A stretch of 64,000 nt of DNA. Origin: Nitrospira sp. Lineage in GTDB: Bacteria > Nitrospirota > Nitrospiria > Nitrospirales > Nitrospiraceae. The notes beneath the pieces were generated by a model. The model saw nothing but the letters and a program-made list of their open reading frames with translations, was not told where the DNA came from and made no database searches. The stretch lies in contig SWDM01000013.1 of the NCBI GenBank assembly GCA_005116835.1, positions 159,809-223,808 of the forward strand. The letters run 5' to 3'. A program made the translations under genes and the position numbers. The first letter of the stretch is position 1; every line of letters begins with the position of its first letter. This document shows, piece by piece, positions 26,519 to 34,703 of the stretch.

Positions 26519-27599
26519 CCAGTGCCTCGTCAGCTACATAACTTCGAGGGGCTGTTTGACCAAGTATCAGCCAATACGAAGACGGGCTGACACCGGTTCC
26601 CGGCCGCTTGCAAGTGAGATTTTCTTCTGTAAACATTTCACCTGCTTTAATCGCCTTCGCTGCCATAAGACTCTTGCGCGCGGCATCGCGGTTTTTCCAC
26701 TCGGAGGCAGTAGGCCGTTTGATGCCATCACCCAATGCCTGTTCAATTTCGCGGATCTGGCGTACCAGTTGACGCAGTTCGTCAGGCTCCAGCGACGCCT
26801 TATGATCCGGGCCCCGCAGGCTGCGATCCATGGTGAAGTGTTTTTCAATGACTCGCGCTCCACGCGCCACGGCGGCAAGCGAGACATGAATCCCCAGCGT
26901 GTGATCAGAGTAACCCACCGGCAACCCAAATGCCGCAGCTAAGTTATCCATCGCACGCAAGTTCACCTCATTAATTGGTGCGGGGTATTCGGTGGTGCAG
27001 TGCAGAATGGTCACGCGGTCTCGCAGGGTCTGCTGGCCCGATTCAGAGGCGAAGGCCTTCTCAAAATCACCACGCTGAGGCGTAACGGTGGCATGTGAGG
27101 TAAACCCGAATGCCAACACACCCAAGGCTGCCTCCACTTCGGCCAGTGTGCTCATGCCGGTGGAGAGAATAAGTTGTTGTGCAGCCCGGGCAATGGCGAG
27201 CAGAAAAGGGGCGTTAGTTATTTCTCCCGATGGGATTTTGACCATCTGCAATCCAAATCGCTTGGTGAGGAGGTGCAGACTCGGCACGTCGAAAGGGGTA
27301 GACAGAAATGCAATTCCTCGCGCTTGGGCATGAGCAATCAGAGTACCGTGATCGGTCTCGCTCAACTCGAGTTTACGGATCATCTCGAACTGGCTTTCAG
27401 TTTCGTCTGTAGTTCGAGTTTGATAGTCAGCTTTGAGCGCATGACGACTCACTACCTGCTCGGCACGAAATGTCTGAAATTTCACTGCGTCGGCGCCTGC
27501 ATCGACGGCAACATCGATCAATTGCTTCGCGAGATTCAGATCGCCATTATGGTTGACCCCGGCTTCGGCGATTATGAAGGCCCTCAAATCAGTACCCAT
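26511..27599 (-). CDS. legI: N-acetylneuraminate/legionaminate synthase (LegI/NeuB family)
   Basis: Condenses phosphoenolpyruvate with a 6-deoxy-mannosamine derivative to form the nine-carbon acid. FIIAEAGVNHNGDLNLAK starts the TIM barrel, AVKFQTFRAEQVVS and IPSGEITNAPFL line the active site, and a SAF (antifreeze-like) domain fills the C-terminal 60 residues, including GEMFTEENLTCKRPGTG. I chose the ATG at 27599 just before the conserved start; it overlaps the NeuC gene by 11 nt. The frame is open to 27638. Together with LegB, LegC and LegG this is the core of a di-N-acetyl nonulosonate pathway. Confidence 0.93.
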   Translation of the reverse strand: MGTDLRAFIIAEAGVNHNGDLNLAKQLIDVAVDAGADAVKFQTFRAEQVVSRHALKADYQTRTTDETESQFEMIRKLELSETDHGTLIAHAQARGIAFLSTPFDVPSLHLLTKRFGLQMVKIPSGEITNAPFLLAIARAAQQLILSTGMSTLAEVEAALGVLAFGFTSHATVTPQRGDFEKAFASESGQQTLRDRVTILHCTTEYPAPINEVNLRAMDNLAAAFGLPVGYSDHTLGIHVSLAAVARGARVIEKHFTMDRSLRGPDHKASLEPDELRQLVRQIREIEQALGDGIKRPTASEWKNRDAARKSLMAAKAIKAGEMFTEENLTCKRPGTGVSPSSYWLILGQTAPRSYVADEALDG

Positions 27600-28758
27600 G
27601 ATCGATATCGAAGAACGATTTTTTCGATCCAATGACAATGCCCTTCAGGGTGTTTTTGACTCGACGGCTCACATCACCCGAACCATAGAGGGATTTTGTC
27701 GCTGGTAGGCCGGCGAGAAACTCCTCTGACAGCGCCTCATTAATCGCGGTTACAATTGCTCTTTTGCTCTCCTCCGTGTCGAGCACGGATGTCGCCTTGA
27801 GACGACCCTTCTGGCGATCGCCCATATTCACCGCTGCTTTTTTGAGCACAGGTGCCTCAATCAAAGCGCTCGAAGAATTTCCCAGGATCACGTCGGACTC
27901 TCGCATGAGGCTTAAGTAACGTTGTTGACCCAAGGAAGCCCATACTGCGGCGCGGTGCTTATTAGCTGCAACCCACTGATTAAGTCGCTCGATCAGTGAG
28001 CGACCACCCGTGTCTGCATTCGGATATGTGAAGACAACCGTTGCGCCTGAAAATTCATCTAATGCTGCCAGCAACTCATTCATTGCTCCGATGGGTTCCC
28101 GTTGACCTAACGTGGCGGGGTGGTAGGTAACCAGAATGACTGGCGGTGCAAGTTTGAGCGCTAACGATTTTTCCAAAGACGGTCTATCCATCCACTCAAT
28201 ACGCTGGAAATAATCCAAGCCTGGCGCACCAAAATTAAAAACCCTATCTGGCGCTTCCCCTAGTTGGATGACTCGTTTTCGATAGGGCTCCGCCGCCACA
28301 AAGTGCCATTGTGCCATCTTCGTAATGGCATGGCGAATACCTTCATCAATGGAGCCTTCGGTCGTCTCACCCCCATGAATATGCGCGATCGGTATCCTCG
28401 CTACCATTGCTGTCTGGGCTGCTACGAGCATCTCAAATCGATCTCCCAGCACAACTAAGATGTCTGGCTTCAGTCGATCTAGCGCATCGGCAAAACCAAT
28501 GACGCCGACGCCCATAGACTTTGCAATTCCTATCGGCGAATCGGACGAGAGCAACATCTCAACCTTGGCATCAATACTGAAGCCATCGGTTTCGATCTGC
28601 TGATAGGTCAACCCGAACTCGTGAGAGAGGTGCATACCGGTGGCGACGATCTGTAATTGCAGATCAGGGTCAGCACTGATTTCTTTCATCAACCAGTACA
28701 GTAGGCCGTATTCGGCACGGGTACCGGTAACGATGCAGATTTTTCGTATAGTGGTCAT
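27589..28758 (-). CDS. legG: UDP/GDP-sugar 2-epimerase, hydrolysing (LegG/NeuC family)
   Basis: Removes the nucleotide and inverts C2 to give the mannosamine-type substrate for LegI. ICIVTGTRAEYGLLYWLMKEI is the family signature, and IAHIHGGETTEGSIDEGIR, VLGDRFEML and LGNSSSALIEAP are the conserved nucleotide-binding motifs. The 389 residues match NeuC/LegG. It overlaps legC by 4 nt (ATGA), so LegC-LegG translation is coupled. Whether UDP- or GDP-linked sugar is used is not readable, but the PtmE-like gene favours GDP. Confidence 0.92.
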   Translation of the reverse strand: MTTIRKICIVTGTRAEYGLLYWLMKEISADPDLQLQIVATGMHLSHEFGLTYQQIETDGFSIDAKVEMLLSSDSPIGIAKSMGVGVIGFADALDRLKPDILVVLGDRFEMLVAAQTAMVARIPIAHIHGGETTEGSIDEGIRHAITKMAQWHFVAAEPYRKRVIQLGEAPDRVFNFGAPGLDYFQRIEWMDRPSLEKSLALKLAPPVILVTYHPATLGQREPIGAMNELLAALDEFSGATVVFTYPNADTGGRSLIERLNQWVAANKHRAAVWASLGQQRYLSLMRESDVILGNSSSALIEAPVLKKAAVNMGDRQKGRLKATSVLDTEESKRAIVTAINEALSEEFLAGLPATKSLYGSGDVSRRVKNTLKGIVIGSKKSFFDIDHGY

Positions 28759-29942
28759 TTAGGCGGGTACGCTAGCTTGGCGCTACTCGGCAAGTTGATC
28801 AGGCTTGCCTCCAGTTGCATTGCCACGGGCAGCGGAGCACGTGGACAAGCGGCGAACATGGGCAGTTTGTTCAGTAACGTCCAAGTGGGGCGGCATTGAT
28901 AGCCTGCAGCGTTGGCGGCTGTGAGTATCTGGTCACGTATATTCATCTCAGGCGTTTCAAGCCGCACTGTGTTGAGCCAGTAATTACTATGGGATTGTGC
29001 GGGCTCGGCCACGAAGAGGATACCACTAAGGTAGGAAAAGGCCGTTTGGTATCTGTTCGCTAGTTCTCGCTTTCGTTCCAAAAAATCCGGCAGACATTCC
29101 ATCTGCGCACAACCGAGCGCGGCATTCAGATTCGGTAGACGATAATTCCAGGCCACTTCATCATGGAAAAACTCCCAGTGGTGGGGACGCTTGGCCGTGG
29201 TAGTAAGGTGCTTAGCGTGGCGCGCCAGTTCAGCGTCGTTAGTCAGAATGGCACCACCGCCGCCGGTGGTGATGATTTTGTTGCCGTTGAAACTGAGCGT
29301 GCCCAGTTTACCAAAAGTGCCGGTATGCCTGCCCTGATATGTACTACCCAGCGATTCGGCAGCATCTTCCACCACAGCTAGCTTGTAGAGGTTGGCCACT
29401 TCCATCAAGGCTGCCATATCGACTGGGTGACCGTAAGTGTGCATGGGCACGATCGCGGCAATCTTGCGGCCAGTGTGACGGTTACGCAAACCATGAGATG
29501 TGAGTTCGGCGATGGTGCCCAAATATTCGGAAAGCGCGATTGGGTCCATCCCCATAGTGTCGAGACTACTGTCCACAAAGTGGGGCACTGCATCACAATG
29601 GGCAGCTGCATTGGCAGTGGCCACAAATGACAGAGCCGGCAGCAGAACTTCATCTTGAGGTTGCACTCCGGCGAGCTTAAGTGCGATATGCAGCGCCGCC
29701 GTGCCGTTGACCACTGCTATGGCATATTTGGCACCGGTGTAATTGGCAAGCATTCCCTCAAACTGGTCGACATACTTGCCGACCGAGGAGACGAAGGTGG
29801 AGTCCAGACAGTCCTGCACCAGCGCACTCTCATTGCCAGTGAATTCTGGTTCATGCAGGGCAATTTGTTGGTCTGGTAAACCCAAAACCTCCTGTAATCC
29901 TTGTAGCAGGACCTGATCGAGAGATTTCACCGTAGCGTCCAT
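28755..29942 (-). CDS. legC: DegT/DnrJ/EryC1 aminotransferase (LegC-type)
   Basis: PLP enzyme that places an amino group at C4 of the 4-keto-6-deoxy sugar made by LegB. FTGNESALVQDCLDSTFVSS and VNGTAALHIALKLAGV are N-terminal signatures, EDAAESLGSTYQG carries the PLP-binding Asp/Glu-Ala region and LSFNGNKIITTGGGG holds the Schiff-base lysine. The 395-residue length matches LegC (longer at its N-terminus than most DegT enzymes). One base separates it from legB upstream. Confidence 0.92.
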   Translation of the reverse strand: MDATVKSLDQVLLQGLQEVLGLPDQQIALHEPEFTGNESALVQDCLDSTFVSSVGKYVDQFEGMLANYTGAKYAIAVVNGTAALHIALKLAGVQPQDEVLLPALSFVATANAAAHCDAVPHFVDSSLDTMGMDPIALSEYLGTIAELTSHGLRNRHTGRKIAAIVPMHTYGHPVDMAALMEVANLYKLAVVEDAAESLGSTYQGRHTGTFGKLGTLSFNGNKIITTGGGGAILTNDAELARHAKHLTTTAKRPHHWEFFHDEVAWNYRLPNLNAALGCAQMECLPDFLERKRELANRYQTAFSYLSGILFVAEPAQSHSNYWLNTVRLETPEMNIRDQILTAANAAGYQCRPTWTLLNKLPMFAACPRAPLPVAMQLEASLINLPSSAKLAYPPK

Positions 29943-29943
29943 C

Positions 29944-30966
29944 TCAGATGTTATAACGGCCAGCTTTGTAGCCGATGAGGTTTCTAGGGTTCAGGAACCA
30001 CTCGGCAGTTTCCGTCAAGCCGCGCTTGAAACCTTCACGACCTTCATAGGAGGGTTGCCAACCGAAGAGTTGTCTGGCTTTGGAATTGTTCGCCCACAGC
30101 CGTTCGACTTCTGAATTCTCCGGTCGCAGCCGCGCTTCATCGGTGATGATTTCAATCTTGGTGTTCATTGCTTCAGCAATTAGATGTGCGGTATCGCCTA
30201 CGGAAATTTCGAAGTTGCTGCCAAAGTTTACCACTTCGCCCAACCCTTGATCGGAATTAAGCACAGCGATAAATCCAGCCACCGTATCCTGGACGTAGCT
30301 GAAATCGCGTGTCGGCGACACCGCGCCCAGTTGGATCTGGCGCTGGCCGCTAGCGATCTGCGTAATGATGGTCGGGATCACTGCACGGGCAGACTGACGC
30401 GGGCCGTAGGTGTTGAATGGTCGCGCGATCACCACTGGCAGATCAAAGGACGCGTAGAAGGAGTAAGCCAACTGATCAGCAGCGATCTTGGTGGCTGAGT
30501 ACGGCGACTGTCCCTGCAGGGGATGATCCTCGGAAATCGGCACAAATCGTGCCGTACCATAGACCTCGCTGGTCGAGGTGTGGATTATTCGTTCCACGCC
30601 GAGCTCACGCGCTGCCTGCAGCACGTTCAGCGTACCTTTGATGTTGGTGTCAACGTAGGTGTCTGGCGAATGATACGAGTAGGGAATCGCGATCAAGGCC
30701 GCTAGATGCAGGACCGCATCGCAGCCCTTCATCGCCTCCTTCACCCCATGTGGATCGCGAATGTCGCCCGCGAAGATATCAAGTTTGTCTCGAATGTCGT
30801 TAGGGGCGTAATCCAGCCAACCCCATGAGTTGAAAGAATTATAAAGAACGAAGGCACGCACATCGTGGCCCCGGCGCATCAGGACCTCGGTGAGATGGGA
30901 GCCAATGAAGCCGTCGGCACCTGTTACAAGAACTTTTCTTTTGATGGTGCTCAACGCCTCAGCCAC
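29944..30966 (-). CDS. legB: NAD-dependent 4,6-dehydratase (LegB-type)
   Basis: First committed enzyme of the legionaminic-type pathway: oxidises C4 and removes water across C5-C6 of the nucleotide sugar. VLVTGADGFIGSHLTEVL is the NAD loop, HTSTSEVYG and YSATKIAADQLA give the Thr/Ser and Tyr-x3-Lys catalytic set, and RPFNTYGPRQSARAVIPT is the usual substrate-binding motif. The start is GTG at 30966; the 340-residue length fits. It is the first gene of the 14-gene collinear operon 30966-17816. The 192 bases upstream contain no certain promoter. Confidence 0.92.
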   Translation of the reverse strand: MAEALSTIKRKVLVTGADGFIGSHLTEVLMRRGHDVRAFVLYNSFNSWGWLDYAPNDIRDKLDIFAGDIRDPHGVKEAMKGCDAVLHLAALIAIPYSYHSPDTYVDTNIKGTLNVLQAARELGVERIIHTSTSEVYGTARFVPISEDHPLQGQSPYSATKIAADQLAYSFYASFDLPVVIARPFNTYGPRQSARAVIPTIITQIASGQRQIQLGAVSPTRDFSYVQDTVAGFIAVLNSDQGLGEVVNFGSNFEISVGDTAHLIAEAMNTKIEIITDEARLRPENSEVERLWANNSKARQLFGWQPSYEGREGFKRGLTETAEWFLNPRNLIGYKAGRYNI

Positions 30967-31158
30967 CTAGTATCTATTATCCTTGCAAGCAACTGGCTTC
31001 GCTCGATTTGGACACGTTTGGATGACACGATCAATTAAGGTTGACAACAAACTTCGTCGAAACTTTTGTGGCATACTGATCAGACGCCAGCACATCACCA
31101 AAGACACACTGGGGTCTGGCATGAGTATCGACTTATCTGGCCTTCCGTTTCTGGAGGT

Positions 31159-31326
31159 TCACGACCGGATGGCCGGAAAGTGTTTGCCGTTTGCGGACGT
31201 CGCAAACAGACGGTGCGCGTCGTGCCTGCGTGCGGCTGACGACTCACCGTTGATGCGCCAGATTTCCTGGATCACCAAGTTGCCGCCAGCTTCCTCGGTC
31301 GTTGTGTTTGTCGGCTCACGTTTCAT
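31159..31326 (-). CDS. Small uncharacterised protein coupled to the HEPN-MNT pair
   Basis: 55-codon frame, MKREPTNTTTEEAGG at its start, with a central NLVIQEIWRINGESSAARR stretch. Its ATG overlaps the HEPN stop codon by 4 nt (ATGA), the junction type used by real coupled genes here. The EIWRI-x-x-E pattern recalls short proteins often found next to toxin-antitoxin genes (EIWxI-x-x-E), but I cannot name a family. It might be a remnant, because the C-terminal half looks unlike a conserved protein. Confidence 0.4.
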   Translation of the reverse strand: MKREPTNTTTEEAGGNLVIQEIWRINGESSAARRHDAHRLFATSANGKHFPAIRS

Positions 31327-31739
31327 GGTCGCGCTTTCGTCGGGAGCAGATTCAACACGAAACTGTAAATGGTTTTGGCGTGTTGCAAGGCTTCGTCGAA
31401 TTCCTCGGGCGACGGCATTGGTTCATCCGAACCACCGCCGGGGTAACGAAAGGCCGAGACGTAAGGTGTCAAGACCGCCGCCGCCTTCGCAAACTGCTTG
31501 AAATCGCCGTGCGACTTCGCCGCTTGAGCAACCAATTCTTCGATGTCGTGCGTCTTGGGAAAGGGATCGTCTTGCGATTGCAGCCACCCTTTGACCGACT
31601 TCTCCGCCGCCTGCTGACAGTGATAGATTGCCGTGTCGAGCAGCGGTTCTTTCCCTGCCGCCAAAGTGCGCGCAGCCTGCAAATCGTGGCTGGCGCGGGT
31701 CAGCCAGTCGCGAACGAGTTCGCGCGCGGCCTCATCCAT
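31323..31739 (-). CDS. HEPN-domain protein (putative toxin of a HEPN-MNT pair)
   Basis: 138-residue, helix-rich HEPN protein. YHCQQAAEKSVKGWL and FPKTHDIEELV are the family's two hallmark stretches, followed by SAFRYPG and a C-terminal helix. HEPN partners of MNT nucleotidyltransferases act as RNases or as targets of AMP transfer; here no clear R-x4-6-H motif was identified, so RNase activity is uncertain. The start at 31739 overlaps the MNT stop by 8 nt; earlier in-frame codons up to 31853 lie inside the MNT gene. The pair is a cargo module between rfbA and legB with no glycan function expected. Confidence 0.83.
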   Translation of the reverse strand: MDEAARELVRDWLTRASHDLQAARTLAAGKEPLLDTAIYHCQQAAEKSVKGWLQSQDDPFPKTHDIEELVAQAAKSHGDFKQFAKAAAVLTPYVSAFRYPGGGSDEPMPSPEEFDEALQHAKTIYSFVLNLLPTKARP

Positions 31740-32052
31740 ACAGTTTGCGACCCTTGGCGAGCACTTGGTGAAACAAGGAAGCCCGCAAGTGTTTGTAGCG
31801 GTCAACTTGAGCGCGCGTGGGAACGAGCACGTCCTTGGCAAAACCCAAACCACTCAAACAGCGGTGCGCCCGTTGCATCCGCCGGATGGTCTTTTCAGTG
31901 CTGTCGCGGACAATGACCATCAAGTCCACATCACTGTCGTCAGTGGGCACGCCCCAAGCGTGTGAGCCGAATAGATAAATCTCATCCGGCTGGAACTCGG
32001 CTTTCAGCCGCTCCACGACTTTCTCCAATAAACCTGATGGGATTGTCTTCAC
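31732..32052 (-). CDS. MNT-type nucleotidyltransferase (putative antitoxin)
   Basis: Minimal polymerase-beta-like nucleotidyltransferase. IYLFGSHAWGVPTDDSDVD holds the GS-x10-DxD active site with both catalytic aspartates. From a GTG at 32052 (KTIPSGLLEKV) the protein is about 106 residues, the usual MNT size; the frame is open to 32196, with an ATG at 32124 as another option. MNT proteins paired with HEPN toxins adenylylate or neutralise them. A second, broken copy of an MNT gene lies at 38.0-38.2 kb. Confidence 0.82.
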   Translation of the reverse strand: MKTIPSGLLEKVVERLKAEFQPDEIYLFGSHAWGVPTDDSDVDLMVIVRDSTEKTIRRMQRAHRCLSGLGFAKDVLVPTRAQVDRYKHLRASLFHQVLAKGRKLYG

Positions 32053-32288
32053 GACTTTCAGAGTAGCATGAGCCAATATCTTTGAGAAGTCATTGTTTGG
32101 TGCATTGAACCAACCCGCCGCCATGTCGCGACTTCTGGAAGGGCAGCATAAATAGTGACCTGATGTTTGCCACTTTGCCATTTCGGCGGCGGCCACGACG
32201 TGGACTGGAACCGCCCCAGCAAACAGGATGAGACAACTCGGATAGGGACGATCCGTCGGTTGTCTCCGATTACATCGGGTTCTGGTAA

Positions 32289-32380
32289 CTACCCAGGTAG
32301 AGAGGCTGAATGAAGGGGCTCAGCCTGAAGGCCGAAGGCCGAAGGTCCGAACACTTCAGCCTGAACCCCTTCAGCCTGCC
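32289..32380. repeat. Hairpin of GGCTGAA heptamers downstream of rfbA
   Basis: Plus-strand units GGCTGAA, GGCCGAA x2 are followed by the inverted arm CTTCAGCC-TGAA-CCCCTTCAGCC. It starts with CTACCCAGGTAG, which recurs at the waaF-gmhB stop (52.6 kb) and, in part, at the waaA stop (55.5 kb). The rfbA stop is 18 bases away. On RNA it could fold into a long imperfect stem. Confidence 0.75.
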
Positions 32381-32397
32381 CCCCTGGCTCATTACCA

Positions 32398-33345
32398 TCA
32401 GAATACTTTTTCCTTGAGCACACGTAACAGATATTGCCCATAGCCGTTTTTAGTTAGGGGCTGCGCGAGCCTTTCGAGTTGGGCGGCATCGATCCATTGC
32501 TGCCGGTAGGCAATTTCCTCCGGGCAAGCTACTTTGAGGCCTTGGCGGTTTTCCAGCGTGGCGATGAACTGGCTGGCTTCGAGCAGCGATTCGTGGGTGC
32601 CGGTATCCAGCCAGGCATAACCACGCCCCATGATTTCGACATTGAGGGAATCTTGCTCCAGGTACAAACGGTTCAGGTCGGTGATTTCGAGTTCGCCGCG
32701 CGGTGAGGGCTTCAGATTTTTGGCCAGATCAACCACACGTTGGTCGTAGAAATACAGACCGGTCACGGCATAGTTGGATTTCGGCTGTTTTGGTTTCTCT
32801 TCCAGCGACAGCACTTTGCCGCGCGCATCGAACTCGGCCACTCCATATCGCTCTGGGTCATGAACGTGGTAGGCGAAGATACTGGCTCCCTCTGTGCGGG
32901 CCATCGCGTTGCCCAGCAGGTGATGGAAGTCATGACCATAGAAGATGTTGTCACCCAGCACCAGGGCAGACAGGTCGTTACCGATGAAAGATTCGCCGAT
33001 GATGAAGGCTTGCGCCAGACCATCGGGCGATGGCTGTACGGCATACTCTAGGGTTAGGCCCCATTGTTCACCAGTGCCAAGTAGTTGCTCAAAACGCGGC
33101 GTGTCCTGTGGAGTAGAAATGATGAGGATCTGGCGTATGCCAGCGAGCATTAAGGTGCTGAGTGGATAGTAAATCATCGGCTTGTCGAACACGGGCAGTA
33201 GCTGCTTGCTGATCGCCAGCGTTGCCGGATGCAATCTGGTGCCGGCCCCACCGGCCAGGATGATGCCTTTTCTGGGAAGGGGGGAATTGGGGAGTAGGGA
33301 GTGGGAAATTGTAAGTGGTGAGTTGTGAGTTGTAAGTTGGGTCAT
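32398..33345 (-). CDS. rfbA: Glucose-1-phosphate thymidylyltransferase
   Basis: Makes dTDP-glucose, the first step to dTDP-L-rhamnose. [18 protein letters not shown] is the nucleotide loop, and [10 protein letters not shown] and [19 protein letters not shown] are RmlA motifs. The protein is 315 residues, longer than usual (about 290), because the first 25 residues are translated from a heptamer repeat (units such as ACTTACA); no alternative start codon lies between 33345 and the conserved domain. Its ATG overlaps the stop of the four-helix-bundle gene by 4 nt. Confidence 0.92.
   Translation of the reverse strand: MTQLTTHNSPLTISHSLLPNSPLPRKGIILAGGAGTRLHPATLAISKQLLPVFDKPMIYYPLSTLMLAGIRQILIISTPQDTPRFEQLLGTGEQWGLTLEYAVQPSPDGLAQAFIIGESFIGNDLSALVLGDNIFYGHDFHHLLGNAMARTEGASIFAYHVHDPERYGVAEFDARGKVLSLEEKPKQPKSNYAVTGLYFYDQRVVDLAKNLKPSPRGELEITDLNRLYLEQDSLNVEIMGRGYAWLDTGTHESLLEASQFIATLENRQGLKVACPEEIAYRQQWIDAAQLERLAQPLTKNGYGQYLLRVLKEKVF
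33284..33341. repeat. Heptamer repeat coding for the RfbA N-terminus
   Basis: About eight 7-base units read on the minus strand as ACTTACA, ACTCACA, ACTTACC, ACTTACA, ATTTCCC, ACTCCCT. All are in frame as residues 2-20 of RfbA. The same unit family occurs in the rfbA-rfbD gap (33706-33814) and inside rfbB. Confidence 0.78.
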
Positions 33346-33695
33346 GTTGTACTCAATTTTTTGTGCAAACCTGTTAAGAGCTTTCCGGTGCAGTTAGCCA
33401 ATTCAAAGGCGGGGTGGTCTGGCGAGGTGAAGCCAAGCATAACCGCCAGTTGCATCTGGGTTTCCAACTCCGCGAGCGAGCCACGTGAAATACCAATGAA
33501 TTGCAAATATTCCTTTGTGCCGTTTCGGCCAGCGCCTTCGGCGATATTGCTCGGTATTGACACGGCTGCGCGTCTCATCTGCTGGGAAAGCCCGTAACGA
33601 TCCCCCGCGGGAAAGGTAGCAGTCATCTGATACAGGGCCTTCACCAACTCCATCGAGAATTTCCAGCCTTCCAGCTTTTCATGTGGTTTACCCAT
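33342..33695 (-). CDS. Four-helix-bundle protein (23S rRNA intervening-sequence family)
   Basis: 117-residue all-helical protein. [39 protein letters not shown] and [15 protein letters not shown] are the family motifs. These proteins occur inside rRNA intervening sequences and as riders in polysaccharide loci; their function is unknown. It lies between rfbD and rfbA and overlaps rfbA by 4 nt, so it is translated with the rhamnose genes. A second copy broken by one stop codon lies at 40872-41255. Confidence 0.88.
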   Translation of the reverse strand: MGKPHEKLEGWKFSMELVKALYQMTATFPAGDRYGLSQQMRRAAVSIPSNIAEGAGRNGTKEYLQFIGISRGSLAELETQMQLAVMLGFTSPDHPAFELANCTGKLLTGLHKKLSTT

Positions 33696-33705
33696 TGCTG
33701 CCCAT

Positions 33706-33814
33706 TGGTAAGTGGTGAGTGGTCAGAATTCTTCCAACTTACTACTCACCACTTACCACTCACCAGACCCACCTACTTCCCACTCACAACTAACTACTTC
33801 CTACTTACCACTCG
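33706..33814. repeat. Heptamer hairpin repeat at the rfbD stop
   Basis: Left arm GGTAAGTGGTGAGTGGT (33707-33723) pairs imperfectly with the right arm of repeated ACTTACC/ACTCACC units (33736-33814). The rfbD stop codon TAG and its last residues (ASGK) are written by the right arm. The 7-base unit brings TAA, TAG or TGA into different frames along the block. Confidence 0.78.
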
Positions 33815-34703
33815 CCAGAATCTCCGTGAGCATGCGCTCCACGCCATCTTGCCACGCCGGCAGGCACACATCGAAAGTCGTTTGTAGTTTGCTGGCGTCC
33901 AGACGCGAGTTCAGAGGACGCTTGGCAGGCAAAGGAAATGCGCTGGTTGGCACCGGGATCACGCTGTCCTCGCCGACTTTGAGTTTGAGTCCGGCTTGAC
34001 GTGCCAGATTCAGCACATAGCAGGCATAGCCGTGCCATGAGATTTCGCCTCCGGCAACCAGATGGTATAAGCCGGACAATTCCGGTTGCCGAAGGGCCGT
34101 GCGGATGGCGTGGGCGGTGACATCTGCCAGCAGCTCAGCGCCGGTAGGGGCGCCGATCTGATCGTCGATGACGGTGAGACGATCACGTTCCTGGGCAAGA
34201 CGCAGCATGGTCTTGGCGAAGTTGCTGCCACGCGCCGCATAGACCCAACTGGTGCGGAAGATAAGATGCTTGCAGCCCGAGGCGCGGATGGCTTCCTCTC
34301 CTTCCAGTTTGGTCAAACCGTATACACTCGAGGGTCCGGTGAGATCAGTTTCCACCCAGGGTTTGCTGCCACTGCCATCGAATACATAGTCGGTGGAGTA
34401 ATGGATCAGCCAGCTACCCAACTTCTTCGCTTCCTGGGCAAGCACGCCTGGAGCCAAAGCATTGATGGTGCGGACTGGATCTGGTTCGCTCTCAGCCTTG
34501 TCTACAGCTGTATAGGCAGAGGCATTGACGATCACGTCCGGAGCGATTGCGCGCACTGTGTGGGCAATGTCATCCAGACGGGTGAAGTCACCGCACTGCT
34601 GCTTGCTATCGACATCCAGCGCGATCAGCTCGCCCAAGGGCACAAGGCTGCGCTGTAATTCCCAGCCTACTTGACCACCCCTACCAAACAACAGAATTTT
34701 CAT
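33801..34703 (-). CDS. rfbD: dTDP-4-dehydrorhamnose reductase
   Basis: Reduces dTDP-4-keto-rhamnose to dTDP-L-rhamnose in the cytoplasm. LLFGRGGQVGWELQRSL is the NADPH loop, STDYVFDGSGSKPWVETD and YGLTKLEGEEAI (Tyr-x3-Lys) are RmlD motifs, and WVYAARGSNFAKTML follows. The 300-residue length is normal. Its start shares one base with the rfbB stop, and its own stop lies in a heptamer repeat. No rfbC (3,5-epimerase) was found next to it or elsewhere in the window. Confidence 0.93.
   Translation of the reverse strand: MKILLFGRGGQVGWELQRSLVPLGELIALDVDSKQQCGDFTRLDDIAHTVRAIAPDVIVNASAYTAVDKAESEPDPVRTINALAPGVLAQEAKKLGSWLIHYSTDYVFDGSGSKPWVETDLTGPSSVYGLTKLEGEEAIRASGCKHLIFRTSWVYAARGSNFAKTMLRLAQERDRLTVIDDQIGAPTGAELLADVTAHAIRTALRQPELSGLYHLVAGGEISWHGYACYVLNLARQAGLKLKVGEDSVIPVPTSAFPLPAKRPLNSRLDASKLQTTFDVCLPAWQDGVERMLTEILASGK

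Noticed and set aside
30967..31158. Promoter for the nonulosonic acid operon
   Set aside because: TTGTCA and GATAAT boxes exist but not with acceptable spacing to each other; left uncalled.
30983..31501. Plus-strand frame of 172 codons in the legB-HEPN gap
   Set aside because: It overlaps the HEPN gene in antisense, and its other half shows no conserved-looking segment. The small minus-strand frame at 31159 has a better junction.
31302..31916. Plus-strand frame of 204 codons opposite the HEPN-MNT genes
   Set aside because: It is antisense to two genes with clear signatures and has no features of its own.
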